NCBI RefSeq assembly: GCF_003182155.1
Contig: NZ_QGTG01000001.1
Coordinates: forward strand, 602,390 to 666,389
Source: Chitinophaga sp. S165
GTDB taxonomy: Bacteria; Bacteroidota; Bacteroidia; Chitinophagales; Chitinophagaceae
Reading direction: 5' to 3'
DNA: 64,000 nucleotides
The translations under genes were made by a program, and so were the position numbers. The notes beneath the pieces were generated by a model. The model saw nothing but the letters and a program-made list of their open reading frames with translations, was not told the DNA's origin and made no database searches. Shown here piece after piece: positions 1 to 8,204 of the stretch. Numbering within the stretch: the stretch's first letter is position 1; every line of letters starts with the position of its first letter.

Positions 1-39
1 TACCCTTAAAGATCGTTTGTGCCGACAACTAGACTCTCA

Positions 40-2046
40 ATGCGGATTGTTCGACGTAATTTATATACTGTTATATATCTGGCTTTGCTATGCACATTGA
101 ATACCAGTGTTTTTGCCCAGACAAATGAACTACAGCAACACCCCGCGAAGGACACCGTTCGCGTTCGTTTACTGAACGAGTCAAGCCGTAGGTCCTTCCC
201 CAAAAACCTCCTTCAAACAGAACAGTACGCCCGGGAAGCGTTATGGCTTAGTGACAGCCTCCATTTTAAAACGGGGACCATGTGGGCCACCCGCAATCTG
301 GCCCTCGCTGAGAACATCAGGGGTAACCTGGAAAAACAACTGGACCTGACTATCAAGGCCCTGAAACTCGCTGAAGAATTAAAGGATAAACATGCGGAAG
401 GCGTTTTAAACACCGATATCGGCAACATCCTGGTGGAACAGAACCAACCCAGGCAGGCCTTGCGTTACCAGCGGAAGGCATTACGTATTAAACAGGCCCT
501 GGGACAGCCGGCCGAGATCGCGAGGACGCTGAATAGTATCGGATCAGGATATATCCGCCTGAATAAACCGGATTCCGCACTGTATTTTCTGCTGGAATCG
601 GAAAAGATCAAATTATCACTGAACGACCATGCCGGGCTGGCCGTTACCTATGAAAATATTGGGTTGGTTTATACGCAGCTGGAAAAATACGGCATCGCCC
701 TACCCTATTTTGAGATCTCGGAACAGTACTATCAGGAAGCGGATAATATGAACGGTATGGTGAAAGCTCATCTGAATATCGGGTTCACCAAGACCATGCT
801 GCATAGGTATGAAGAAGCCGAGCAGGAGCTTGCAGAAGCGGCGAGGCTGAACAGTCATATCCAGAATGCGAAAAATAAGCTGATCTATCATAAGAACATG
901 GCGACGCTGGATTCTGCGCGTGGAAATTATGCGGCAGCACTGGCTAACTATAAGCAATTCAGCATGATGAGTGAAGAGATGTTCAGCCTGGAGAAGTCGA
1001 AGTTCATCGCCAATACCAAAGAAAAATACGAGTCTGAAAAGAAGCAACATGAGAATAAACTGCTCCGGAAAGAGCAGCAACTGCACCTGGCTACTATCAA
1101 ACAACAACGTATCCTGGTGGTTTTCTGTACAATGTTATTGCTGGGGCTTTTTGTGATCACTGCGGTGTTGTACCTCATGTACAGGCGTCAGCAGGACCTG
1201 TACAGACAGTTAAACCATCGCAATATACAAGTACAGGAACAGAATAAGATCATCATGGAGCAGAATGCCGCCCTGGAGAGCGGTAACCAGGTAAAGGATA
1301 AGATCTTCTCTGTTATTTCCCACGACCTGCGTTCTCCGCTGGCCATCCTGGAAGGATTGCTCTTTCTGTTAAGGGACGATAAGATGTCGGAAGAGCAATT
1401 CAGGATCTTCTCTCACGAGCTTTGGCGGGACATGAAGAACACTGCTTACATGATGGACAACCTGCTTCAATGGGCCAGTAGCCAGATGAAGGGTATTCAT
1501 GTTACGCCGGATGATTTTGATATCAGCACGATCCTGAACAGTGAATTTGAACTGCTGCAATCACTCGCCAAACAAAAGGAAATAACGCTGACGCATGCAC
1601 TGCATCGCCGGTTGATGGTCTATGCCGATCCGGATATGATCCGCCTGGTACTCAGGAACCTGATCAGTAATGCGATCAAGTTCACCCCTGAAAACGGAAC
1701 TGTCAACGTCAACTACCTGCTGTTGCCGGATAAAATAGAACTGATCGTAGAAGATGACGGATTGGGCATCGCTACAGCAGATCAGACGAAAGTGTTCTCC
1801 AATATTTACTACTCTACCAATGGCACGCGGAATGAAAAAGGATGTGGTTTGGGACTACCCTTATCGAAAGATTTCATAGAACGTAATAAGGGCAGGATCT
1901 GGTTCCACAGCGTTGCGGGAAAAGGTACCAGCTTTCACTTTACTTTACCATTATCTGCTGAGGATGAAACTCCGGGCCGCGGTTATACCATTATAGTGAA
2001 AGATAATCAGGCGTATAATGAAACTGCGCTGAACAGCTGGAAATAA
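40..2046 (+). CDS. TPR-containing sensor histidine kinase
   Basis: Predicted membrane-bound sensor kinase of a two-component system, 668 aa. The N-terminus is basic then hydrophobic and ends in FAQ, like a Sec signal, so the sensor region should be periplasmic. Residues about 60-310 form TPR-like helical repeats, followed by a Lys/Glu-rich coiled coil, one membrane segment at about 357-382 and a Gln-rich linker. The kinase core shows the H box ISHDLRSPL (His428), an N box near 540 (NLISNAIK), DDGLGI and GCGLGLPLS. There is no receiver or DNA-binding domain, so its response regulator must be elsewhere. An in-frame GTG at 19 would add seven residues before the signal peptide and is less likely. 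The promoter lies outside the window. Confidence 0.88.
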   Translation: MRIVRRNLYTVIYLALLCTLNTSVFAQTNELQQHPAKDTVRVRLLNESSRRSFPKNLLQTEQYAREALWLSDSLHFKTGTMWATRNLALAENIRGNLEKQLDLTIKALKLAEELKDKHAEGVLNTDIGNILVEQNQPRQALRYQRKALRIKQALGQPAEIARTLNSIGSGYIRLNKPDSALYFLLESEKIKLSLNDHAGLAVTYENIGLVYTQLEKYGIALPYFEISEQYYQEADNMNGMVKAHLNIGFTKTMLHRYEEAEQELAEAARLNSHIQNAKNKLIYHKNMATLDSARGNYAAALANYKQFSMMSEEMFSLEKSKFIANTKEKYESEKKQHENKLLRKEQQLHLATIKQQRILVVFCTMLLLGLFVITAVLYLMYRRQQDLYRQLNHRNIQVQEQNKIIMEQNAALESGNQVKDKIFSVISHDLRSPLAILEGLLFLLRDDKMSEEQFRIFSHELWRDMKNTAYMMDNLLQWASSQMKGIHVTPDDFDISTILNSEFELLQSLAKQKEITLTHALHRRLMVYADPDMIRLVLRNLISNAIKFTPENGTVNVNYLLLPDKIELIVEDDGLGIATADQTKVFSNIYYSTNGTRNEKGCGLGLPLSKDFIERNKGRIWFHSVAGKGTSFHFTLPLSAEDETPGRGYTIIVKDNQAYNETALNSWK

Positions 2047-2075
2047 AAAAGCCGTACCCGGTAAGGATACGGCCT
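2047..2075 (-). terminator. Intrinsic terminator of the metallopeptidase gene
   Basis: Read on the minus strand, GCCGTATCC pairs with GGGTACGGC (one G-T pair) around a short loop and is followed by six T. It sits just after the stop of the minus-strand metallopeptidase gene and abuts the stop of the plus-strand kinase. The T run is on the minus-strand side only. Confidence 0.75.
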
Positions 2076-2095
2076 GTATAAGAATATTCAACTGA

Positions 2096-2956
2096 TTACA
2101 GATCAGCAGCGTTAAATGTATCTCCCTGTCTGATATCACCTGTTTCAAAACCTTTCTTGAACCAACGTACACGCTGTGCTGAAGTGCCATGTGTGAATGC
2201 ATCCGGAACTACACGTCCCTGGGACGCTTTCTGCAAGGCATCATCTCCAACAGCGCTGGCGGCGTTTAAGGCTTCTTCGATATCACCCGGCTCCAGGATA
2301 TTATGCTTTTTCTGTGCATGATGCGCCCATACACCTGCCAGGAAATCAGCCTGTAGTTCCAGCATTACAGACAATTTATTGTATTCACGCTCACTCAGTT
2401 GTGAACGCATAGATTGTACTTTGCGGCTGGTACCGAGCAGGTTCTGTACATGATGGCCAACTTCATGTGCAATGACATAAGCCATGGCAAAGTCGCCCGC
2501 TACCTTAAACCTTTGTTCCATCTCGGTAAAGAAGTTCAGGTCCAGGTATACCTTTTCATCTGCAGGACAATAGAACGGGCCCATAGCAGCTTGTGCGGCG
2601 CCACAACCGGATTGGTTGTAGTCGGTGTACAATACCATACCTGCATCTTTGTAGTTCTTATTCATCTGGGAAAACAACTCATGCCAGACTTCTTCAGTAT
2701 CTGCCAGTACAGTGGAGGCAAAGCGTGAAATTTCGTCACTGTTACCGGTAACGGTCTGGGATTGTGACTGAGGCGCTCCGCCATTGCCCTGCTGAACGGA
2801 TTGTAACGCCTGTTGCGGGTCCTGGTTGAATAACAATGCCAATACCACGATAATAATACCGCCAATGCCTCCTCCGATACCAATGGTCCGGATGCCACCA
2901 CCGCCACCGCGGCGATCTTCTACATTGTCGCTTAGTCTTCTGTTTTGCCAGCGCAT
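2096..2956 (-). CDS. Neutral zinc metallopeptidase (YpfJ family)
   Basis: Putative membrane-anchored zinc protease of the YpfJ/putative neutral zinc metallopeptidase family, 286 aa, close to the usual length. The N-terminus is Arg-rich and Gly-rich (RRGGGGG), followed by one hydrophobic anchor at about 25-45 and a Gln/Ser-rich linker. The catalytic motif HEVGHH is near residue 164, preceded by the family-typical stretch CGAAQAAMGPFYCP and YLDLNFF; the third ligand is probably the Glu in LELQADFLAGVWAH. The C-terminus (GTSAQRVRWFKKGFETG) is also characteristic. The physiological substrate of this family is not established. It is a single gene with its own terminator, convergent with the kinase gene. 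Confidence 0.9.
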   Translation of the reverse strand: MRWQNRRLSDNVEDRRGGGGGIRTIGIGGGIGGIIIVVLALLFNQDPQQALQSVQQGNGGAPQSQSQTVTGNSDEISRFASTVLADTEEVWHELFSQMNKNYKDAGMVLYTDYNQSGCGAAQAAMGPFYCPADEKVYLDLNFFTEMEQRFKVAGDFAMAYVIAHEVGHHVQNLLGTSRKVQSMRSQLSEREYNKLSVMLELQADFLAGVWAHHAQKKHNILEPGDIEEALNAASAVGDDALQKASQGRVVPDAFTHGTSAQRVRWFKKGFETGDIRQGDTFNAADL

Positions 2957-3127
2957 ATTTTAGGTTCTTTTTATATGTCGAAAGTACAGAAATTTTAATC
3001 TCCTTTATTAGAACAATTTCCCTGCCCAATTCAGCTGTAGCCCGGGCTTCATTTTTTTTAATACCTGTTTTTTACATAAATTGGGTAGTGCGATACCCTC
3101 ATTGTTACACCTCTACATTATGAAGCT

Positions 3128-4984
3128 ATGCAATTTACTGACTTCTGGATCGGGAAAATACAGGCAGATAAGTTACCTGAAGCACTGGACACCGCAGGGC
3201 TTATCAAGTATCTGTCAGTATACACTTCCGATGAGCAATGCTTCCATATTATTTTCCAATGGCATGAAACGACTTTAAAGCGTAGCAGCGACTGGTGGTT
3301 TCCCAAACAGGAACTGCTCAATGTCATCCAGGCCAAGATCAGCAAAAAAGGCGTGACCGATACCCTGCGCCATTGTCTTGAACTGCTGGACACCTCAGAG
3401 AAGAAAACGCTGAGTGTTGCGGCAGACAAGGTCAATATCCAGATAGATATCCTGCTGCATGGTGGTCCGGAATTGCTTATCAGCCGCCGGGACTCCCTCG
3501 GGATCATCGTTATTGAATTCCTTTCCAATATTAAAAGCACACGGCAGAGAGAATACTGGACAGCCTTCGTGGATCATTGCCTGAACGTAGGTGAAGGCAG
3601 TGCGCCGAACCGTAAATGGTGGAAGAAGGCTAAGGAACTGGTGGGGCGTATCAATGCCGAACATTTCATTGCAAAACTGAAGGACTGGATCTCCTTTTCT
3701 CACGGTTTGCTGATGAGGATCCATGAGGGACGCGATCACAGTTTCGTTGACTATGATATTGATTTTCTGAGCGCTATCAATCATAACATGCTAAAAGCCG
3801 TTATATGGTGCAGCGCCATTCCCGACAACAAAGCGTTGCTGGATATACTGGAACCTTATGCTTTATGGGCATATAAGAAAAAGGAAGGCATTGGCCCATT
3901 GTCGGCCAAAACCGGTACGGCCTGTATCTATGCCCTGACCTTTCTGCCTTTCAGGGAAGCCCTGACGCGGATCAGCAGATTCCGCTCTTTGATAAGACAT
4001 GCAGGCATCCTGAAAAGCATTGATAAGATATTACATGAACTGGCGGAGGAACACGACATTCCTTTATACGAACTGGAGGAATACATTGTACCCGATTACG
4101 GTTTGAATAAGGAAGGGACGGTCCGTGTACAGATAGGAACGGACCTGATAGGTGTGTATGCGATTGGCAATACCGGTAAGTCAACCGTTTCCTGGGAACG
4201 GGACGGTAAACCGGCAAAGGGGCCGCATGCCTGGTTTGCTCCCGGAATGGAATTCAAGAGATTAACCAGAGAGATAGATCAGGCATTGATCAACAACAGC
4301 GCCCGGATAGAACGGGCATTCATGCGTATGACCCCGTGGCCCTACAGTCACTGGAAGATCTATTACCTCGATCATCCCCTTGTCAGGACACTGACCACAC
4401 GGCTGATCTGGAAGTTCAATACAAATGGTCTGCTTACGACCGGGTACTACCTGGATGGGCTTTTTATTGATTGTACAGGCAAACCGTTGACCGTCACCGA
4501 AGAGACAGCTGTAAGCCTGTGGCATCCTATGAATGAACCGGCCAAAACAGTAAAAGCATGGCGGAACTTCCTCGATCAGCGTCATATAGATCAGCCATTC
4601 AAGCAGGTGGACCGTGAGATCTTTACCCCTAACAATGTAGAACTGGCGGATGGTTTCTACTCTTCACGTTTTGCTTCACAGGTACTTAATAAGCAGAAGT
4701 TTAAAAACGTCATCACGCAAAGAGGCTGGACATTGCGACAAAAGGCCCAGCACAATTGGGCATACATTCCCTATATACAACTGACCGACTGGGATATCAG
4801 GGTCAACTTCTTTGCCGACAGGAAAGAGGAAGAGACCGTTCTTACGGATATGATCAACTTTTACAAGGAAGGCGAGCCATTAGCCCTTCGGGATGTTCCT
4901 GCTGTTATTTTCTCTGAAACCATCAGGGATATCAGCTACTTCGTTAATACAGCCGGGACTACCGAACTGCACAACCGCTCCTGA
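3128..4984 (+). CDS. DUF4132 domain-containing protein
   Basis: Cytosolic protein of 618 aa. Its C-terminal half matches the DUF4132 pattern (as in E. coli MolR/YehF-like proteins): VSWERDGKPAKG, YYLDHPLVRTLTTRLIW, VSLWHPM, QPFKQVDREI, YSSRFASQVL and, near the end, VIFSETIRDISYFV. The N-terminal half is helical with no recognisable catalytic motif. The molecular function of DUF4132 is unknown; some relatives carry an additional WGR domain, which I do not see here. No signal peptide or membrane segment is visible. It stands alone, 42 nt upstream of fdhD, and could share transcripts with it. An overlapping ATG at 3119 is in another frame. Confidence 0.85.
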   Translation: MQFTDFWIGKIQADKLPEALDTAGLIKYLSVYTSDEQCFHIIFQWHETTLKRSSDWWFPKQELLNVIQAKISKKGVTDTLRHCLELLDTSEKKTLSVAADKVNIQIDILLHGGPELLISRRDSLGIIVIEFLSNIKSTRQREYWTAFVDHCLNVGEGSAPNRKWWKKAKELVGRINAEHFIAKLKDWISFSHGLLMRIHEGRDHSFVDYDIDFLSAINHNMLKAVIWCSAIPDNKALLDILEPYALWAYKKKEGIGPLSAKTGTACIYALTFLPFREALTRISRFRSLIRHAGILKSIDKILHELAEEHDIPLYELEEYIVPDYGLNKEGTVRVQIGTDLIGVYAIGNTGKSTVSWERDGKPAKGPHAWFAPGMEFKRLTREIDQALINNSARIERAFMRMTPWPYSHWKIYYLDHPLVRTLTTRLIWKFNTNGLLTTGYYLDGLFIDCTGKPLTVTEETAVSLWHPMNEPAKTVKAWRNFLDQRHIDQPFKQVDREIFTPNNVELADGFYSSRFASQVLNKQKFKNVITQRGWTLRQKAQHNWAYIPYIQLTDWDIRVNFFADRKEEETVLTDMINFYKEGEPLALRDVPAVIFSETIRDISYFVNTAGTTELHNRS

Positions 4985-5014
4985 GTAAGCGGTGTGTTCG
5001 CACCTTATTTTATG

Positions 5015-5022
5015 TAACTTTA
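5015..5022 (+). promoter_or_regulatory. Possible -7 element before fdhD
   Basis: TAACTTTA matches the Bacteroidota -7 consensus TAnnTTTG in seven of eight positions. It ends only four bases before the fdhD ATG, so a transcript starting here would have almost no leader. The assignment rests on the motif alone. Confidence 0.3.
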
Positions 5023-5026
5023 CTCC

Positions 5027-5881
5027 ATGCTAAACCCTGCTATTTCTTATACACGGATAACAAGAGTACAGGATACAACTGTTACTGCCTCGGAAGATGC
5101 ATTGGCTGCCGAAGAACCGCTTGAGATACAATTGATCTACGGTCCGATGGCCAACAGGCAGCAACAGAGCATTTCAGTTACTATGCGTACTCCCGGCCAG
5201 GACGCTGAACTGGCCACAGGCTTTCTGTTTACAGAAGGGATCATCCGGTCCGAAAAGGATATCAAAGCTATCAGCTCCGACAGTGACGTCACCAATATGG
5301 TACAGGTAAGCCTGCACGAAGATGTCACTCCTGTACTGAAAACCACACAACGTAATTTCATATCAAATGCCGGATGCGGCGTCTGTGGAAAAACAGACCT
5401 GGCGGCTATTTATACTACTGTTGAAGTGCAGGCATCTGCACAGACCGTTCCTGCATGGCCAACAGAACTGATACTCCGTTTGCCTGACCTGCTCCGCAAG
5501 CAGCAACAGCTTTTTGACGATACCGGAGGTATACATGCAGCGGCGTTATTCGATCAGTCATCCACGTTACTATTGATGCGGGAAGATATCGGACGGCATA
5601 ATGCGGTGGACAAACTAATCGGCGCTTCTTTGCAGCAACAGCTCTTCCCTATGCAGCCATACATCTTATTACTGAGCGGCCGTGCGGGTTTTGAACTGAT
5701 CCAGAAAGCCGCAGTAGCTGGTATTAAGGTGATCGCCGCAGTAGGCGCTCCTTCAGGAATGGCGGTGAAGATGGCCCGTGAATGGGACATTACTTTGATC
5801 GGGTTCCTGCGCCAGCAAAGGTTTAATATATATACAGGTGAACACAGAGTAGCTGTCGGATCACTCACGAATCTCAAATGA
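5027..5881 (+). CDS. fdhD: Formate dehydrogenase accessory sulfurtransferase FdhD
   Basis: FdhD passes sulfur from a cysteine desulfurase to the molybdenum cofactor of formate-dehydrogenase-type enzymes, which is required for their activity. The protein has 284 aa, normal for the family. It contains the sulfur-relay pair Cys117-Gly-Val-Cys120 within NAGCGVCGK, the family stretches TPGQDAELATGFLFTEGI and EDIGRHNAVDKLIG, and the C-terminal VGAPSGMAVKMA segment. No signal peptide, so cytosolic. The stop codon lies 10 nt before the FdhF/YdeP-like gene, so the two are almost certainly cotranscribed, and the neighbouring enzyme is the likely client. Confidence 0.95.
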   Translation: MLNPAISYTRITRVQDTTVTASEDALAAEEPLEIQLIYGPMANRQQQSISVTMRTPGQDAELATGFLFTEGIIRSEKDIKAISSDSDVTNMVQVSLHEDVTPVLKTTQRNFISNAGCGVCGKTDLAAIYTTVEVQASAQTVPAWPTELILRLPDLLRKQQQLFDDTGGIHAAALFDQSSTLLLMREDIGRHNAVDKLIGASLQQQLFPMQPYILLLSGRAGFELIQKAAVAGIKVIAAVGAPSGMAVKMAREWDITLIGFLRQQRFNIYTGEHRVAVGSLTNLK

Positions 5882-5891
5882 CTTACTACAA

Positions 5892-8204
5892 ATGGATCAG
5901 CATAACACCACAGACCCTTCTCAGAATCCCGAGCATTTTACAGGGCATGTCCGCCTGGGCAAACCTAAGACAGTGGCGGCAGGCATTCCTGCTGTGGTAT
6001 CCAGCGTGAAACACATCCTGGATGAAATGGACGCTATGCGCGGCATGAAGGCGCTGTTGAAACTGAACCAGAAAGATGGTTTTGACTGTCCGGGTTGTGC
6101 CTGGCCCGATCCTGACGATGATCGCTCGGCTATTGGAGAATATTGTGAGAACGGAGCAAAAGCAATTGCCGAAGAAGCTACCAGCAAAAAGCTGGACGCT
6201 GCTTTTTTTGCAAAGCATAGTGTGGCAGAACTGGCTGCGCTGACCGATTATGAAATAGGTAAAAAGGGCCGTGTAGCGCAACCTGTATATCTTGCCAAAG
6301 GAGCTACGCACTATGAACCGGTGTCCTGGGAATATGCGTTTAACAAAGTAGCTGAACATCTGAATGCACTGGCTTCTCCGGACGAAGCCATTTTTTATAC
6401 TTCCGGCCGCACCAGTAATGAAGCGGCTTTCCTTTATCAGTTATTCGTAAGGGAATTCGGCACGAACAACCTGCCCGACTGTTCCAATATGTGCCATGAA
6501 TCCAGTGGTGTAGCACTTTCTGAAACGGTGGGCATAGGTAAAGGTTCTGTAACGCTGGATGATCTGTATAAGGCTGAGGTGATCATTATTCTCGGACAGA
6601 ATCCCGGTACTAATCATCCCCGGATGCTAAGTGCGCTCCAAAAAGCAAAGGCGAACGGAGCGACGATCATTTCTGTGAACCCCCTTCCTGAAACGGGACT
6701 ACTTAACTTTCTGAATCCACAGACGGTCAAGGGCATGCTGCATATCAAAACCCAGCTGACCGACCTGTTCCTGCAGGTGAAGATCAATGGGGATATGGCA
6801 TTGCTGCAGGCTATCGCACTGCTCTTGCTGGAGGAGGAAGAACGCCATCCGGGAACTGTGTTTGACCATGACTTCATTGGCTCCAATACAAGCGGCTATG
6901 AAGAATATCTGCGTCACATCCGGCAACAACAACTGGACACACTTTCCGATGCCTGTGGTATTCCCATAGAACAGATCCGCGAGGCCGCATCTATACTGAT
7001 GCATAAAAAGAAGATCGTCGCCTGTTGGGCCATGGGATTGACACAACATAAAAATGCCGTTGATACGATCAAAGAGGTTGTGAACCTCCTGTTGCTGAAA
7101 GGAAGTATCGGCAAAGAAGGTGCTGGCACGTGTCCGGTTCGCGGGCATAGTAATGTACAGGGCGATCGTACCATGGGGATCTTTGAGAAGCCTTCTGATG
7201 CATTGCTTAATAAGATAGAATCAGTATACGGGTTCGAACCTCCGCGGAAACATGGTTATGATACTGTGAATGCGATCCGCGCTATGCGTGATGGTAAAGC
7301 GCGTGTGTTCTTTGCCCTGGGCGGTAATTTCCTGTCTGCAACACCAGACACAAAAGTAACCGCTGAAGCGCTGCAAAATTGTTCCCTGACGGTACATGTC
7401 TCCACTAAACTGAACCGTAGTCACCTGGTACATGGCAAGGAAGCCATCATCCTACCTACGCTCGGGCGTAGTGATCTTGATATCCAGGAAGACCAGAAAC
7501 AATTTGTGACCTGTGAGAATTCCATGGGTGTTATCCAGATGTCCAAAGGCAACCTGCCGCCCGTTTCTTCTCACCTGTTAAGCGAACCTGTTATTGTGTG
7601 CAGACTGGCACAAGCCACACTCGGTGAGCGCTCTAAGGTGAACTGGCAACATTATACCAGGCATTATGACTACATCCGTCAGGATATTGAAAAAGTAATC
7701 CCCGGCTTTAATAATTATAATAATCGTGTAAGGCATCCCGGTGGTTTTTACCTGCCTAACAATGCACGTGAAGGACGTTTCAATACCAACACTGGTAAGG
7801 CGAATTTCAATGTCGCCGGAGTGACTGTTCAACGACTGGCGGCAGATGAGTACATGATGATGACCATCCGCAGCCACGATCAGTTCAATACTACCATTTA
7901 TGGCCTGGACGACCGCTACCGTGGTATTTATCAGGAAAGAAGGGTGATACTCATGAACGCGAAGGACATGCGGGCCGCCGGACTTAAGCCCAGTGATGTA
8001 GTAGATCTGATCAATAACTTTGAAGGTGTAGAAAGGATCGTACATAAATTCCTGGTAGTGGCGTACGATATTCCTGAGAAGTGTACAGCAACCTACTTCC
8101 CTGAAGCAAATGCGCTGGTACCGCTTAACAGTGTTGCCGACAAAAGCAATACGCCCACATCAAAAATGGTCATCATTAAGATCAGGAAATCACTTGAACT
8201 GTAA
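5892..8204 (+). CDS. FdhF/YdeP family molybdopterin oxidoreductase
   Basis: Large molybdopterin (bis-MGD) oxidoreductase of the FdhF/YdeP family, 770 aa, the usual size. Recognisable parts are FDCPGCAWPDPDDDR at about residue 58, FYTSGRTSNEAAFLYQLF, CSNMCHESSG (cofactor-binding segment), ILGQNPGTNHPRM, TCPVRGHSNVQGDRTMG and a C-terminal molydopterin dinucleotide-binding domain with FNTTIYGLDDRY. It lacks the N-terminal CxxCxxxC [4Fe-4S] domain of classical formate dehydrogenase H, as is usual for YdeP-like proteins. The true substrate of YdeP-type enzymes is uncertain. It follows fdhD by 10 nt, consistent with FdhD-dependent sulfuration. Its last 15 bases overlap the 3' end of the convergent outer membrane protein gene. 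Confidence 0.92.
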   Translation: MDQHNTTDPSQNPEHFTGHVRLGKPKTVAAGIPAVVSSVKHILDEMDAMRGMKALLKLNQKDGFDCPGCAWPDPDDDRSAIGEYCENGAKAIAEEATSKKLDAAFFAKHSVAELAALTDYEIGKKGRVAQPVYLAKGATHYEPVSWEYAFNKVAEHLNALASPDEAIFYTSGRTSNEAAFLYQLFVREFGTNNLPDCSNMCHESSGVALSETVGIGKGSVTLDDLYKAEVIIILGQNPGTNHPRMLSALQKAKANGATIISVNPLPETGLLNFLNPQTVKGMLHIKTQLTDLFLQVKINGDMALLQAIALLLLEEEERHPGTVFDHDFIGSNTSGYEEYLRHIRQQQLDTLSDACGIPIEQIREAASILMHKKKIVACWAMGLTQHKNAVDTIKEVVNLLLLKGSIGKEGAGTCPVRGHSNVQGDRTMGIFEKPSDALLNKIESVYGFEPPRKHGYDTVNAIRAMRDGKARVFFALGGNFLSATPDTKVTAEALQNCSLTVHVSTKLNRSHLVHGKEAIILPTLGRSDLDIQEDQKQFVTCENSMGVIQMSKGNLPPVSSHLLSEPVIVCRLAQATLGERSKVNWQHYTRHYDYIRQDIEKVIPGFNNYNNRVRHPGGFYLPNNAREGRFNTNTGKANFNVAGVTVQRLAADEYMMMTIRSHDQFNTTIYGLDDRYRGIYQERRVILMNAKDMRAAGLKPSDVVDLINNFEGVERIVHKFLVVAYDIPEKCTATYFPEANALVPLNSVADKSNTPTSKMVIIKIRKSLEL

